DNA of 53,060 nt from Actinobacteria bacterium 69-20 (lineage in GTDB: Bacteria > Actinomycetota > Actinomycetes > Mycobacteriales > Nakamurellaceae), in NCBI GenBank assembly GCA_001897425.1, contig MKSW01000021.1, forward strand, positions 97,866-150,925, given 5' to 3'. Positions 31,639-40,023 of the stretch are shown in pieces. Position 1 is the stretch's first letter; each line of letters opens with the position of its first letter. Under the pieces are notes generated by a model that was not told the DNA's origin, searched no databases, and saw nothing but the letters and a program-made list of their open reading frames with translations. A program made the translations under genes and the position numbers.

Positions 31639-32009
31639 TGATGCCGGACATCGCGCAGCTGACGAACATCGTCATACGAGCGGCTTCTGATAATTCGGAC
31701 AACAACTCCGGCAAGCTCGGGTTGATCCTGATGCTCGCGGGGTTCGTGTTCTACGGCGCGATGTACCTGCGCTACCGGAACACCGACAAGCGGGATCACT
31801 ACGAGTCGGAGACCAAGGCCGAGACGGCGAATATGGAGGCCCAGGACTCATTCTCGCGCTCGCTGACGCACCTGAAGAACTCGCGTATGTCCGGCGCGGA
31901 CAACACCAGCGTGCGCGGCGCGCGGGCCGGCGGGCTGTCGTCGCTGACGAGCGGGGTGCTGCCGAAGGGCCTGAACGGGATCTTGCCTAAGGAGTTCCGC
32001 GATCACTGA
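31638..32009 (+). CDS. Small membrane protein, third gene of the SPFH module
   Basis: 123 residues. The ATG shares a base with the upstream stop (TGATG), so translation is coupled. One membrane helix (KLGLILMLAGFVFYGAMYL) is followed by a charged cytosolic tail with RYRNTDKRDHYESETKAETA and a Ser/Gly-rich end. I do not recognise a named family. Its tail overlaps the convergent gene on the other strand by 23 bases. Position suggests it belongs to the same complex as the two genes before it. Confidence 0.72.
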   Translation: MMPDIAQLTNIVIRAASDNSDNNSGKLGLILMLAGFVFYGAMYLRYRNTDKRDHYESETKAETANMEAQDSFSRSLTHLKNSRMSGADNTSVRGARAGGLSSLTSGVLPKGLNGILPKEFRDH

Positions 32010-32847
32010 CGTTGCCGCTGCTGGCTTCTCGGCTGCTGGGGTCGCCGTTGCCGGGCTCGCGGCCGCTGAGTGCCGCCAGGTCGCGGACGTCGGTGCTGAG
32101 CAGCCCCATGACGGTGACCAGCGCCCCGGACATGCTGTCGACACCACCCTGCAAATCGCGAGTGTCGTTGGCGGCCAGGTCGTTTCGGGCCGCATCGGTG
32201 TAGAGCGCCGTCATATCCGCGTCGAGCCGTACATCCTCGAGGTGCCGGACGGCGGCGAGCGCGGCCACGATCGGGGCGAACTCCGCCAGGTGCGCCTGGT
32301 AGGCGGCCAACGCCGCGACGCGGTCGACCAGGGAGTTCCACGTCATGGTGAGGGCCGTGAAGTGCTCGCCGAAGAGGGCCTGCGCTCGGGCGAGGACGGG
32401 GTTGTCCGGACCGGCCGGCCGGGGTCCTAGCTCGAGGCGTAGTTCGTAGAGGCGGTATGCGGCATAAGCGATGTCGGCCGCCTCGCGCACCGGGTCGAGC
32501 CGCACCCGATGGGTGTCCAGCAGGTCGTGGTGCCAGGCCGGGTTCGCCAGGACGGCGCGGGCGATGTCGTGGGCCACGTCGGCCAGCCGCGCCTCGTACG
32601 GCCGGTCGCGCCACGGAATCGTCGACCAGGCCGTGAAGTCGATGCGCTCTTGCTCGGCGTGGCGTCGATGCCTCCTGGTGGACGTCTTGGTCCCGGCCGG
32701 CCGGAGGACGCCATCCGGCAGATCGCCGGCGCGTACCGAGTTGACCACCACGACGCCGTCCGTCACCGAGCTCCGCACGCGGTGCATGATCGCCTCCCGG
32801 GCGGACGCCGATCGGTCCGCCGGCGGGGTACTCGCGGGCTCGTTCAT
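31987..32847 (-). CDS. Hypothetical protein, helical, unknown function
   Basis: 286 residues; the start lies inside the 57-bp repeat. No known family is recognised. It is largely helical: RLADVAHDIARAVLANPAWH and DIAYAAYRLYELRLELGPRP, then YQAHLAEFAPIVAALAAVRH and SMSGALVTVMGLLSTDVRDL. No signal peptide or membrane helix is evident. Its leader (AGGTAAGGACTGTCG before ATG) is nearly identical to that of the amidase gene 16.5 kb away, although the proteins are unrelated past the first few residues (MNEPA versus MSEPA). This is the last gene before the catabolic block. Confidence 0.65.
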   Translation of the reverse strand: MNEPASTPPADRSASAREAIMHRVRSSVTDGVVVVNSVRAGDLPDGVLRPAGTKTSTRRHRRHAEQERIDFTAWSTIPWRDRPYEARLADVAHDIARAVLANPAWHHDLLDTHRVRLDPVREAADIAYAAYRLYELRLELGPRPAGPDNPVLARAQALFGEHFTALTMTWNSLVDRVAALAAYQAHLAEFAPIVAALAAVRHLEDVRLDADMTALYTDAARNDLAANDTRDLQGGVDSMSGALVTVMGLLSTDVRDLAALSGREPGNGDPSSREASSGNVSDRGTP

Positions 32848-32888
32848 CGACAGTCCTTACCTGGGCGCCGATTCAGCCTAACGTGCCG
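32832..32888. repeat. 57-bp direct repeat, left boundary of the catabolic block
   Basis: 32832-32888 matches 49339-49395 at 54 of 57 bases, same orientation, 16,507 bases apart. It covers the first codons, ribosome site and leader of the minus-strand gene starting at 32847. Mismatches are at 32843, 32878 and 32881. Sequences diverge sharply on both sides. Confidence 0.85.
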
Positions 32889-32966
32889 TGGCCGCCTGAT
32901 GGAGGCTCGGATCTTCTGCTTCTTCAAGCGCGGCAGGATACTCCGTACTCGCCAAGAGCACGCTGA

Positions 32967-32981
32967 ATGACGAATGGTCAT
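32967..32981. promoter_or_regulatory. Inverted repeat before the hydrolase-Opp operon
   Basis: ATGAC (32967-32971) and GTCAT (32977-32981) form a 5-5-5 inverted repeat, 45 bases before the alpha/beta hydrolase start. It is a possible operator for the first plus-strand operon of the block; no dedicated regulator is adjacent. Short, so low confidence. Confidence 0.3.
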
Positions 32982-33025
32982 ATCAGCTTGTGCCCCGATG
33001 ACAGGTGCGGCGTAGCGTCAGTCCC

Positions 33026-33952
33026 ATGTCGATCATGCCGTCGGCAATCGAAGGTACCTGCGTCTTCCGTGATTGGCGCACGTGGTTTCGCGTGACCGGC
33101 TCTCTCGGTTCGAAGTTGACACCGCTCGTCGTGCTGCACGGTGGGCCGGGCGCCGCACACAACTACACGTTGCGAATTGCGAACGTGGCTAGATCGGGAC
33201 GGGCCGTGGTGCATTACGACCAGCTCGGCGTCGGGCAGTCCACGCATCTGCCGAACCAGCCTACGGACTTCTGGACGGTCGAGCTCTTCCTGGAGGAGTT
33301 GGACAACCTGCTCGGGCACCTCGGTATCGCGGACTCCTATCACCTGCTCGGCCAGTCGTGGGGTGGCATGCTCGCGGCCGAGCACGCGGTGCGTCGACCC
33401 CGCGGGCTGCGCAGCCTCGTGATCGCGAACTCGCCCGCGTCGATGGATCTGTGGGTGCGGGAGGCCGACCGCCTTCGTGGCCTCCTTCCTGAGTCGACAC
33501 AGCTGGTGCTGCGTGCCCACGAGCAAGACGGCACCACGGACCACCCGGACTATCTCGCGGCGACGAAGGAGTTCTACAACCGATTCGTCTGCCGCGTGGT
33601 CCCCAATCCGCCGGAGGTTGTCGCTTCGGACGAGGCGACAGCCGCAGACCCGACCGTTTATCACACGATGAACGGGCCTAATGAATTCCACGTCGTCGGC
33701 ACACTGCGCGACTGGACCATCGTCGATCGAATACCCCGGATCGACGTCCCCACGCTGTTGATCAACGGCGCGCACGACGAAGCAACGGCGATCACCATGC
33801 AGCCGTTCTACGATCGCATCCCGAACGTCGAGTGGACTGTTTTCGAGAATTCAAGTCACATGCCGCATGTCGAAGAAGAGTCACGCTACCTCGACGTATT
33901 GAACACCTTCCTGATCGCCCATGATGGGACGGAGAAGACACATGCGAAATAA
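33026..33952 (+). CDS. Alpha/beta hydrolase, proline iminopeptidase / amino acid amidase type (S33)
   Basis: 308 residues from the ATG at 33026. LVVLHGGPGAAHNYT is the oxyanion-hole HGGPG motif; LLGQSWGGMLAAEHA holds the nucleophile Ser; LLINGAHDEAT gives the Asp, and ENSSHMPHVEE the His. The fit to proline-iminopeptidase-type enzymes is strong, with no signal peptide. These release an N-terminal Pro or hydrolyse amino acid amides. Its stop overlaps the start of the oligopeptide-binding lipoprotein by 11 bases, so it is cotranscribed with the importer and probably cleaves imported peptides or amides. Confidence 0.87.
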   Translation: MSIMPSAIEGTCVFRDWRTWFRVTGSLGSKLTPLVVLHGGPGAAHNYTLRIANVARSGRAVVHYDQLGVGQSTHLPNQPTDFWTVELFLEELDNLLGHLGIADSYHLLGQSWGGMLAAEHAVRRPRGLRSLVIANSPASMDLWVREADRLRGLLPESTQLVLRAHEQDGTTDHPDYLAATKEFYNRFVCRVVPNPPEVVASDEATAADPTVYHTMNGPNEFHVVGTLRDWTIVDRIPRIDVPTLLINGAHDEATAITMQPFYDRIPNVEWTVFENSSHMPHVEEESRYLDVLNTFLIAHDGTEKTHAK

Positions 33953-35735
33953 GTTGACGGCGGGGTTCGCCGCGGTGCTGCTGGTCGTCGCGGCGGGCTG
34001 CAGTTCCGTGGCGCCGATCACCACGGCGGGTTCCGGGCAGAACGGCCCCAACTCGACGCCGAGCGGCGCGAGCACGAGCAGCGGAACATCGGCCTCCGCC
34101 GGGTCCTCCACTGCCTCGGCCGGTGCGAGCTCGGCGCCGGCCGGGTTCCAGTCCGAGCACAAGGGCGGCACGCTGAAGCTGCTTGCCAGCGGCGGCGGAG
34201 GAACTGTCGATACGCAGATCAATTACACGAACACGTTCTGGCAGCTGTTCCAGAACGTCTATGACGGCCTGGTGAAATTCCACTTCGGAGTCGACGGGGC
34301 GGCATCGGACGACGTGGTCCCGGACCTCGCGACCGCGATGCCGAAAGTCACCAACGACGGTAAGACGTACACCTTCACCTTGCGGCAGGGCATCAAGTTC
34401 TCCAACGGCCAGCCGGTGACCGTGGCCGACGTTCTTGCCACCTTCCAGCGCCTGTTCAAGGTGTCCAGCCCGAACGCGGCCTCCTGGTATTCGGTGCTGG
34501 TCGGCGCGGACGCCTGCCTGAAAACACCGGCGAGCTGCACCCTCGACGGCGGCGTCGTCGTCGATCCGACCACGAATCAGGTGCAGTTCAACCTGACGAA
34601 GCCGGATGCGGAGTTCATATACCAGTTGGCTGTGCCGTTCGCGGCGATCATCCCGAAGGATTCACCGGCGCACGATGTCGGTTCGAACGCGCTACCCAGC
34701 ACCGGTCCCTACATGATCAAGTCGTACAACCCGACGACGGAGATGGATCTCGTACGCAACCCGAACTTCCAGGTGTGGGCGCCCGAGGCGCAGCCCGAGG
34801 GTTACCCGGACGAGATCCAGTACCAGTTCACGCTGGATGCCGAGGCGGAGGTGTCGGCCGTCGAGAACGGGCAGGCAGATTGGATGTTCGATCCGCCGCC
34901 CGCGGATCGGCTGTCGGAGATCGGCACGAAGTATGCGAACCAGGTGCACGTCAATCCGCAGGCCGCGTTCTGGTATGTGCCTTTGAACACGAACCTTCCA
35001 CCGTTCAATAACATCAAGGCCCGCCAAGCGATCAACTGGGCCGTCGACCGTAACGCGGTCGTCCAGCTGTTCGGCGGCAGCGTCGTGGCCCAGCCGGTGT
35101 GCACCATCCTGCCGCCTGGATTCCCCGGCCACGTCGACAACTGCCAGTACACCAAGGGCGGCGGAACGAAGTGGGCTGCCCCGGATCTCGCGAAGGCGAA
35201 GGAGCTCGTCAAGGAGTCGGGCACCGCGGGCCAGGAGGTGACGGTGATCGCCGAGAACTATGCCACGGCAAAATCCATCGGCGAATACATGCAGAGTCTG
35301 CTGAACGAGCTCGGGTACAAGGCCAATCTCAAGCTCTTGTCGGAGAACGTCGAATTCACCTACATCCAGAACACCAACAATAAGGTCCAGTTGTCCGTGA
35401 CGCAGTGGTACCAGGACTACCCGGCGGCATCCGACTTCCTGCAAGTGCTGCTTTCCTGCCAGAGCTTCCACCCGGGTAGCGACGCGAGTATCAACATCGC
35501 CGGATTCTGCGATAAGAGCATCAATACGCAGATGGATCAGGCCGAGGCGCTGATGGTCAATGACCCGACAGCCGGCAATGCGCTGTGGAGCAAGGTCGAT
35601 CAGGAGATGATGGCGCAGTCTCCGATCGTCCCGCTGTTCACACCGCACATCGTCGATTTCTTATCGCCCCGAGTCGGGAACTACCACTACAGCAACGTGT
35701 TCTTCATGTGTATCGATCAGTTGTGGGTGAAGTGA
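33942..35735 (+). CDS. Oligopeptide ABC importer, substrate-binding lipoprotein (family 5)
   Basis: 597 residues from the ATG at 33942, overlapping the hydrolase gene. Signal MRNKLTAGFAAVLLVVAAGC ends at the lipobox Cys20 (VAAGC), followed by a 45-residue Ser/Gly/Thr linker. The mature part has TLRQGIKFSNGQPVTVADVL, LVRNPNFQVWAPEAQPEGYP and DFLQVLLSCQSFHPGS. These are standard for DppA/OppA-type binding proteins. It captures peptides or similar compounds outside the cell and delivers them to the permease encoded next. Confidence 0.9.
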   Translation: MRNKLTAGFAAVLLVVAAGCSSVAPITTAGSGQNGPNSTPSGASTSSGTSASAGSSTASAGASSAPAGFQSEHKGGTLKLLASGGGGTVDTQINYTNTFWQLFQNVYDGLVKFHFGVDGAASDDVVPDLATAMPKVTNDGKTYTFTLRQGIKFSNGQPVTVADVLATFQRLFKVSSPNAASWYSVLVGADACLKTPASCTLDGGVVVDPTTNQVQFNLTKPDAEFIYQLAVPFAAIIPKDSPAHDVGSNALPSTGPYMIKSYNPTTEMDLVRNPNFQVWAPEAQPEGYPDEIQYQFTLDAEAEVSAVENGQADWMFDPPPADRLSEIGTKYANQVHVNPQAAFWYVPLNTNLPPFNNIKARQAINWAVDRNAVVQLFGGSVVAQPVCTILPPGFPGHVDNCQYTKGGGTKWAAPDLAKAKELVKESGTAGQEVTVIAENYATAKSIGEYMQSLLNELGYKANLKLLSENVEFTYIQNTNNKVQLSVTQWYQDYPAASDFLQVLLSCQSFHPGSDASINIAGFCDKSINTQMDQAEALMVNDPTAGNALWSKVDQEMMAQSPIVPLFTPHIVDFLSPRVGNYHYSNVFFMCIDQLWVK

Positions 35736-36770
35736 TTGCCGACCGCGCGTAAAGCGGACGCACGGCTGATCGACGGCACACAAATCGCGCCAGTACTTCG
35801 CCGGCGGAACATCGTCGGCGAAGTACTGGCCGCGCCCCAGGCCGTCGTCGCGCTCATCATCCTGGTGTTGGTGACGCTCAGCGCCGTGCTCGCGCCGCTG
35901 TATGCCAGGTTCGTGGCGCACACGGACCCCTTCAGTTCGCAGGTGTCCGCGACGATCACCCTCGGCGGCAAGGCCGTGCCCGTCATGCAACAGAGCACCA
36001 CGGGGCTCAAACTCGGCGTCACACCGATAGGACCGACGTGGAGTGGTCAGTACTTCATCGGTGCCGACAATCAGGGGCGAGACGTGATGTCGCGTCTGCT
36101 GTACGGCGGGCGCGACAGCCTCCTGATCGGGATCACCTCGGCCATCGCCTGCTGCGTCATCGCCCTGGTGCTAGGGGTCCTCGCCGGATACGTCGGCGGG
36201 ATCGTCGACGGCGTTCTGTCCCGCATCTTCGATGTGCTGTGGGCATTTCCGGTTTATCTGCTCGCGATCTGCCTGTCCATCGTGCTGCTGACGTCCAGGA
36301 TCGCGTTCGGACCCATCGTCATCGACTCCAGCAGCCTGATCCTGCCCATCGCCATCATCTCTATCATCTACGTGCCTTACATTGCGCGCCCGCTCCGGGC
36401 GCAGGTGCGCAGCCTGTGCCAACGCGGGTTCGTGCAAGCGTCGATCTCCGTTGGCTCGTCGAACTGGCGCATCATTCGGCGGGACATCCTGCCGAACGTC
36501 ATGCCGAGTGTCATCGTCTATTTCCCGATCATGGTGGCGCTCAACATCCTCATCGAATCGTCGCTGTCGTTCCTGGGAGTCGGCGTGCAGCCGCCGAATG
36601 CCAGTTGGGGGACGATCATCAATGACGGACTGCCCCTGCTGTACACCCGACCGCTGGTCAGCCTCGCGCCCGGCATCATGATCGCGGTCACGTGTGTGGC
36701 ACTCAATTTGATCGGCGACACCATCCGAGATGTCCTCGATCCGCAGGCCAAGATCCGCGAGGCCGTCTGA
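35736..36770 (+). CDS. Oligopeptide ABC importer permease, DppC type
   Basis: 344 residues from a TTG at 35736 that directly follows the upstream stop; no better start lies between it and the first helix. A first helix (VVALIILVLVTLSAVLAPLY) is followed by an outside loop, then FIGADNQGRDVMSRLLYGGR, the DppC signature. The EAA-type loop is YIARPLRAQVRSLCQRGFVQ and the next ten residues. Six helices in total. DppC-type comes before the DppB-type gene here, the reverse of the usual order. Confidence 0.88.
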   Translation: MPTARKADARLIDGTQIAPVLRRRNIVGEVLAAPQAVVALIILVLVTLSAVLAPLYARFVAHTDPFSSQVSATITLGGKAVPVMQQSTTGLKLGVTPIGPTWSGQYFIGADNQGRDVMSRLLYGGRDSLLIGITSAIACCVIALVLGVLAGYVGGIVDGVLSRIFDVLWAFPVYLLAICLSIVLLTSRIAFGPIVIDSSSLILPIAIISIIYVPYIARPLRAQVRSLCQRGFVQASISVGSSNWRIIRRDILPNVMPSVIVYFPIMVALNILIESSLSFLGVGVQPPNASWGTIINDGLPLLYTRPLVSLAPGIMIAVTCVALNLIGDTIRDVLDPQAKIREAV

Positions 36771-37738
36771 TGGGGCGGTTCATCCTGCGGCGGGCGCTGT
36801 CCGCGCTGGTCGTGCTGTTCACGACGAGCGTCATTGCGTTCCTGCTGTTTTTCGTCACACCAGGCGTCGACCCTGCGGCCCGTATCGCGGGGCGCAGCGC
36901 AACCCCGGCGACGCTGGCGGCGGTCAGGCACTCCTTCGGCCTCGACCAGCCGCTGCCCGTGCAGTACGTCAAGATGATGCAGCACTTGTTCATTACCCGC
37001 GATCTGACGTCGTTCGTCAACCGCGGCGCGAAGGTGGTTCCGCAGATTATCGCGGCAACGCCGATCACCCTCTCACTTGTGTTCGGCACCGCGATCATTT
37101 CGATGGTCGTCGCCGCGGCCTTCGGACTGGTCTCAGCGGTACACAAGGGACGATTCGTGGACCCGTTCCTGATGGCGCTCGCCGTTCTCGGAATCTCCGT
37201 TCCGGTGTTCTGGCTCGGTGAGATCGCGAACTTACTGACCCAGGGTGGTTTGCACTCCAGCGTGTTCTCGTGGGTTCCGCCACTCGGATATGTGCCGCTG
37301 ACGGCCAACATCGGACTGTGGGCGCTACACCTGCTTTTCCCGTGGATCACGATGTCCGTGCTGTATGCGGGCGTGTACTCACGCGTGCTGCGCGGCGAAA
37401 TGATTACCACGCTCGGGGAGCAGTTCATCCAGGCCGCCCGCGCGAAGGGTATCAGCGAGCGGCGGCTGGTATGGCGGCACGCATTCCGATGTGCCCTGGT
37501 CCCGGTCACCGCGTTGTTCGGCTTGGATATCGGCGTTCTCGTCGGTGGCGCGGCGCTGCTGACGGAGGTTGTCTTCGGCCTGCCCGGCGTCGGCTACCTG
37601 ACGTACCAATCGCTTCAGACTGTGGACCTGCCGATGATCATGGGGACGGTTATCTATGCGGCGTTCTTCGTGGTGCTCATGAACGCGATCGTGGACATAG
37701 TGCACGCGCGGCTCGACCCCAGAGTCCGTCATGCCTGA
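36770..37738 (+). CDS. Oligopeptide ABC importer permease, DppB type
   Basis: 322 residues; ATG shares a base with the preceding stop. MGRFILRRALSALVVLFTTS is the typical DppB start helix, and VYSRVLRGEMITTLGEQFIQAARAKGIS (shown: VYSRVLRGEM, ITTLGEQFIQAARAKGIS) contains the conserved cytosolic loop that contacts the ATPases. Six helices. It overlaps the next gene by 8 bases. With the DppC-type partner it forms the membrane channel for the imported peptide-like substrate. Confidence 0.9.
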   Translation: MGRFILRRALSALVVLFTTSVIAFLLFFVTPGVDPAARIAGRSATPATLAAVRHSFGLDQPLPVQYVKMMQHLFITRDLTSFVNRGAKVVPQIIAATPITLSLVFGTAIISMVVAAAFGLVSAVHKGRFVDPFLMALAVLGISVPVFWLGEIANLLTQGGLHSSVFSWVPPLGYVPLTANIGLWALHLLFPWITMSVLYAGVYSRVLRGEMITTLGEQFIQAARAKGISERRLVWRHAFRCALVPVTALFGLDIGVLVGGAALLTEVVFGLPGVGYLTYQSLQTVDLPMIMGTVIYAAFFVVLMNAIVDIVHARLDPRVRHA

Positions 37739-38780
37739 CACCATGCAGGCCACCGCGCGCGCCGTCGGCGCGGACGTGGCGCTTCGCGTCGAGTCTCTGA
37801 CCATCGACATACGGACGAAAAGCGGTGTCGCCCATATCGTTCAGGATGTGTCCTTCACGGTGGCGAAGGGCGAGTTCGTAGGGATCGTCGGCGAGTCGGG
37901 CTCCGGGAAGAGCATGACGCTGATGAACCTGCTGCGCCTGATCGACAACCCCAATCTGAACGTCAGCGGACACGTATGGTTCGACGGCGAGGATCTACTC
38001 GCGCTCCCCGCGAAGCGGCTCCGCGAGATTCGCGGCGGCAAGATCGCGATGATCTTCCAGGATGCGATGACGGCGCTGACGCCGGTGTACACGGTGGGTT
38101 GGCATATCGCGGAACAATTGCGGGCACACCGGGCTCTCTCCCGCCGTGCCGCGCGGGAGCGAGCGATCGAGCTGCTGACCGAGGTCGGCATCCCGTCACC
38201 GGAATTGCGGGTCGACAGCTTCCCGCACGAATTGTCAGGCGGGATGCGGCAGCGGGCCGTGATTGCGATGGCCCTTGCCTGCGACCCGAAGGTCCTGCTG
38301 GCGGACGAGCCGACAACGGCCCTCGATGTGACGACGCAGGCGCAGATCCTCGACCTGATCCGTCGCCTGCGCACTGTCCATGGTTCGGCCGTGGTTTTCG
38401 TGACACACGATATCGGCGTGATCAGCGACTCCGCCGATTCGATCCTGGTGATGTACGCGGGCCGCGTCGTGGAACAGGGGCGGACGGTCGACGTGCTTGC
38501 GGCGCCGCAGCACCCTTATACGCAGGGCCTGCTTGGATCTATCCCGACGCCGGGGGCAAGCCGATTGACATCGCAGCTGGTGTCCATCGACGGGTCCGCG
38601 CCGACGCCGTCGGAGCAGGTGGTGGGCTGCGCGTTCCGGCCTCGGTGCGCCTACGCCTTCGACAAGTGCTTCACGGTGCCGGCGTTGCGGCCGCGCGAGG
38701 GGCAGGCCGACGACCACCTCGACGCGTGTTGGTTACAGCGACAAGCGCAGATGGACCTGAGAATTGAGGCGGGATCGTAG
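37731..38780 (+). CDS. Oligopeptide ABC importer ATPase, DppD/OppD type
   Basis: 349 residues. Walker A is GESGSGKSM, the signature is HELSGGMRQRAVIAMAL, Walker B is KVLLADEPTTALD, and the switch is VTHDIGVI. The C-terminal oligopeptide-specific extension is present with Cys residues (VVGCAFRPRCAYAFDKCF), which in this family can bind an iron-sulfur cluster. It powers import together with the DppF-type subunit next door. Overlaps both neighbours, so all five importer genes and the hydrolase form one operon. Confidence 0.92.
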   Translation: MPDTMQATARAVGADVALRVESLTIDIRTKSGVAHIVQDVSFTVAKGEFVGIVGESGSGKSMTLMNLLRLIDNPNLNVSGHVWFDGEDLLALPAKRLREIRGGKIAMIFQDAMTALTPVYTVGWHIAEQLRAHRALSRRAARERAIELLTEVGIPSPELRVDSFPHELSGGMRQRAVIAMALACDPKVLLADEPTTALDVTTQAQILDLIRRLRTVHGSAVVFVTHDIGVISDSADSILVMYAGRVVEQGRTVDVLAAPQHPYTQGLLGSIPTPGASRLTSQLVSIDGSAPTPSEQVVGCAFRPRCAYAFDKCFTVPALRPREGQADDHLDACWLQRQAQMDLRIEAGS

Positions 38781-38782
38781 TG

Positions 38783-39844
38783 ATGTCAGGTGAATCGGCG
38801 ATGACGTCCGTGAACGCGTCGGTGCGCACGCCGCGCGTGAGCGGCGAAGAGTTGCTGCGCGTGCAGCACCTTGTCAAAAGGTTTCCGGTCAACCATCGGA
38901 TCGGCTCCCGTCGCCGTGAGCTGGTCGCTGTCGACGATGTCAGTTTCAGCGTCTCGCGCGGAGAGACGCTTGGGATTGTCGGCGAGTCAGGTTGCGGCAA
39001 ATCGACTCTCGCCCGTTGTGTGATGGGTCTTGAGCGTCCCAGCGGCGGGGCGATCGCCATCGAGGGGCGGGATCTCACGACGGCGTCCAAGAAGACGATG
39101 CGATCGCTTCGCCGGGACGTACAAATGGTCTTCCAGGACCCGTACGACTCGCTCAATCCGCGTCGACGCGTCGGCGATATCGTCGCCGAGCCGATGCTGG
39201 TCCATGGTCTCGCCGACGCGGCCGGCGCCCGCAAGGAGGCGGCGCGCCTATTCGATGTCGTCGGTCTCAACCCGCGATATCTGGATCGATACCCCAACGA
39301 GTTCTCCGGTGGCCAGCGGCAACGGGTGGGGATCGCGCGGGCTTTGGCAGCGAAGCCCAAGATCCTGGTGGCCGACGAGCCGGTCTCCGCATTGGATGTC
39401 TCGGTGCAGGCGCAGGTGTTGAACCTGCTGAGCGCATTGCAGCGCGAATTCGATCTGACCTACATCTTCGTGTCCCACAATATCGACGTGGTCCGGTACA
39501 TGTCGGATCGGATCGCCGTCATGTATCTGGGCCGCATCGTGGAGATGGCATCCGCCGCGGACATCTACGCGGCACCGCAACATCCCTACACGGTGTCGCT
39601 GCTCGGCGCGATCCCGAACAATCTCGTGGGCAATGGCGCCGCCGCGGGCAAGCGACGCCGACGCATCGTGCTGCGTGGCGACATTCCGAGCCCGGTTGAT
39701 CGGCCGTCGGCGTGCCCCTTCGAGCCACGATGCCCAGTGGCGCAGGAGATCTGCCGGGTGAGGGATCCGGAGTTTCGAACACTCGATGACGGGCGCTACA
39801 TTGCATGCCACTTCCCGGGCTCGCTCGACCCGTTCGAAGCTTGA
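38783..39844 (+). CDS. Oligopeptide ABC importer ATPase, DppF/OppF type
   Basis: 353 residues from the ATG at 38783; a GTG one codon earlier overlaps the previous stop. Walker A GESGCGKST, signature NEFSGGQRQRVGIARAL, Walker B KILVADEPVSALD, switch VSHNIDVV. The C-terminal extension has CPFEPRCPVAQEICRV with spaced Cys residues. It ends the importer operon. The following 179-base gap before the NylB-like gene shows no clear hairpin; AATCCGGGGGC-type sequence near 39987 carries no obvious promoter. Confidence 0.92.
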   Translation: MSGESAMTSVNASVRTPRVSGEELLRVQHLVKRFPVNHRIGSRRRELVAVDDVSFSVSRGETLGIVGESGCGKSTLARCVMGLERPSGGAIAIEGRDLTTASKKTMRSLRRDVQMVFQDPYDSLNPRRRVGDIVAEPMLVHGLADAAGARKEAARLFDVVGLNPRYLDRYPNEFSGGQRQRVGIARALAAKPKILVADEPVSALDVSVQAQVLNLLSALQREFDLTYIFVSHNIDVVRYMSDRIAVMYLGRIVEMASAADIYAAPQHPYTVSLLGAIPNNLVGNGAAAGKRRRRIVLRGDIPSPVDRPSACPFEPRCPVAQEICRVRDPEFRTLDDGRYIACHFPGSLDPFEA

Positions 39845-40023
39845 TCGAACCGGTGCTTTCCCGGAGCGTGGACACGCGACCCCTCGCCGGTCAGGTAGGC
39901 GTTTCCGTAGCTCACCCTGGCGATTCATATCCGACGTGTGCCGACAGACTGCGAAGGCCGGGTCACACTCATCGGCAACGTGCTCAATCCGGGGGCTGTT
40001 GCCTGCGTCCCTAGGATGAATCC

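Noticed and set aside
36770-39844. Possibility that the Dpp-type operon belongs to nickel or glycine-betaine import
   Set aside because: The C-terminal ATPase extensions and the family 5 binding protein fit peptide-like import; nothing in sequence singles out nickel.
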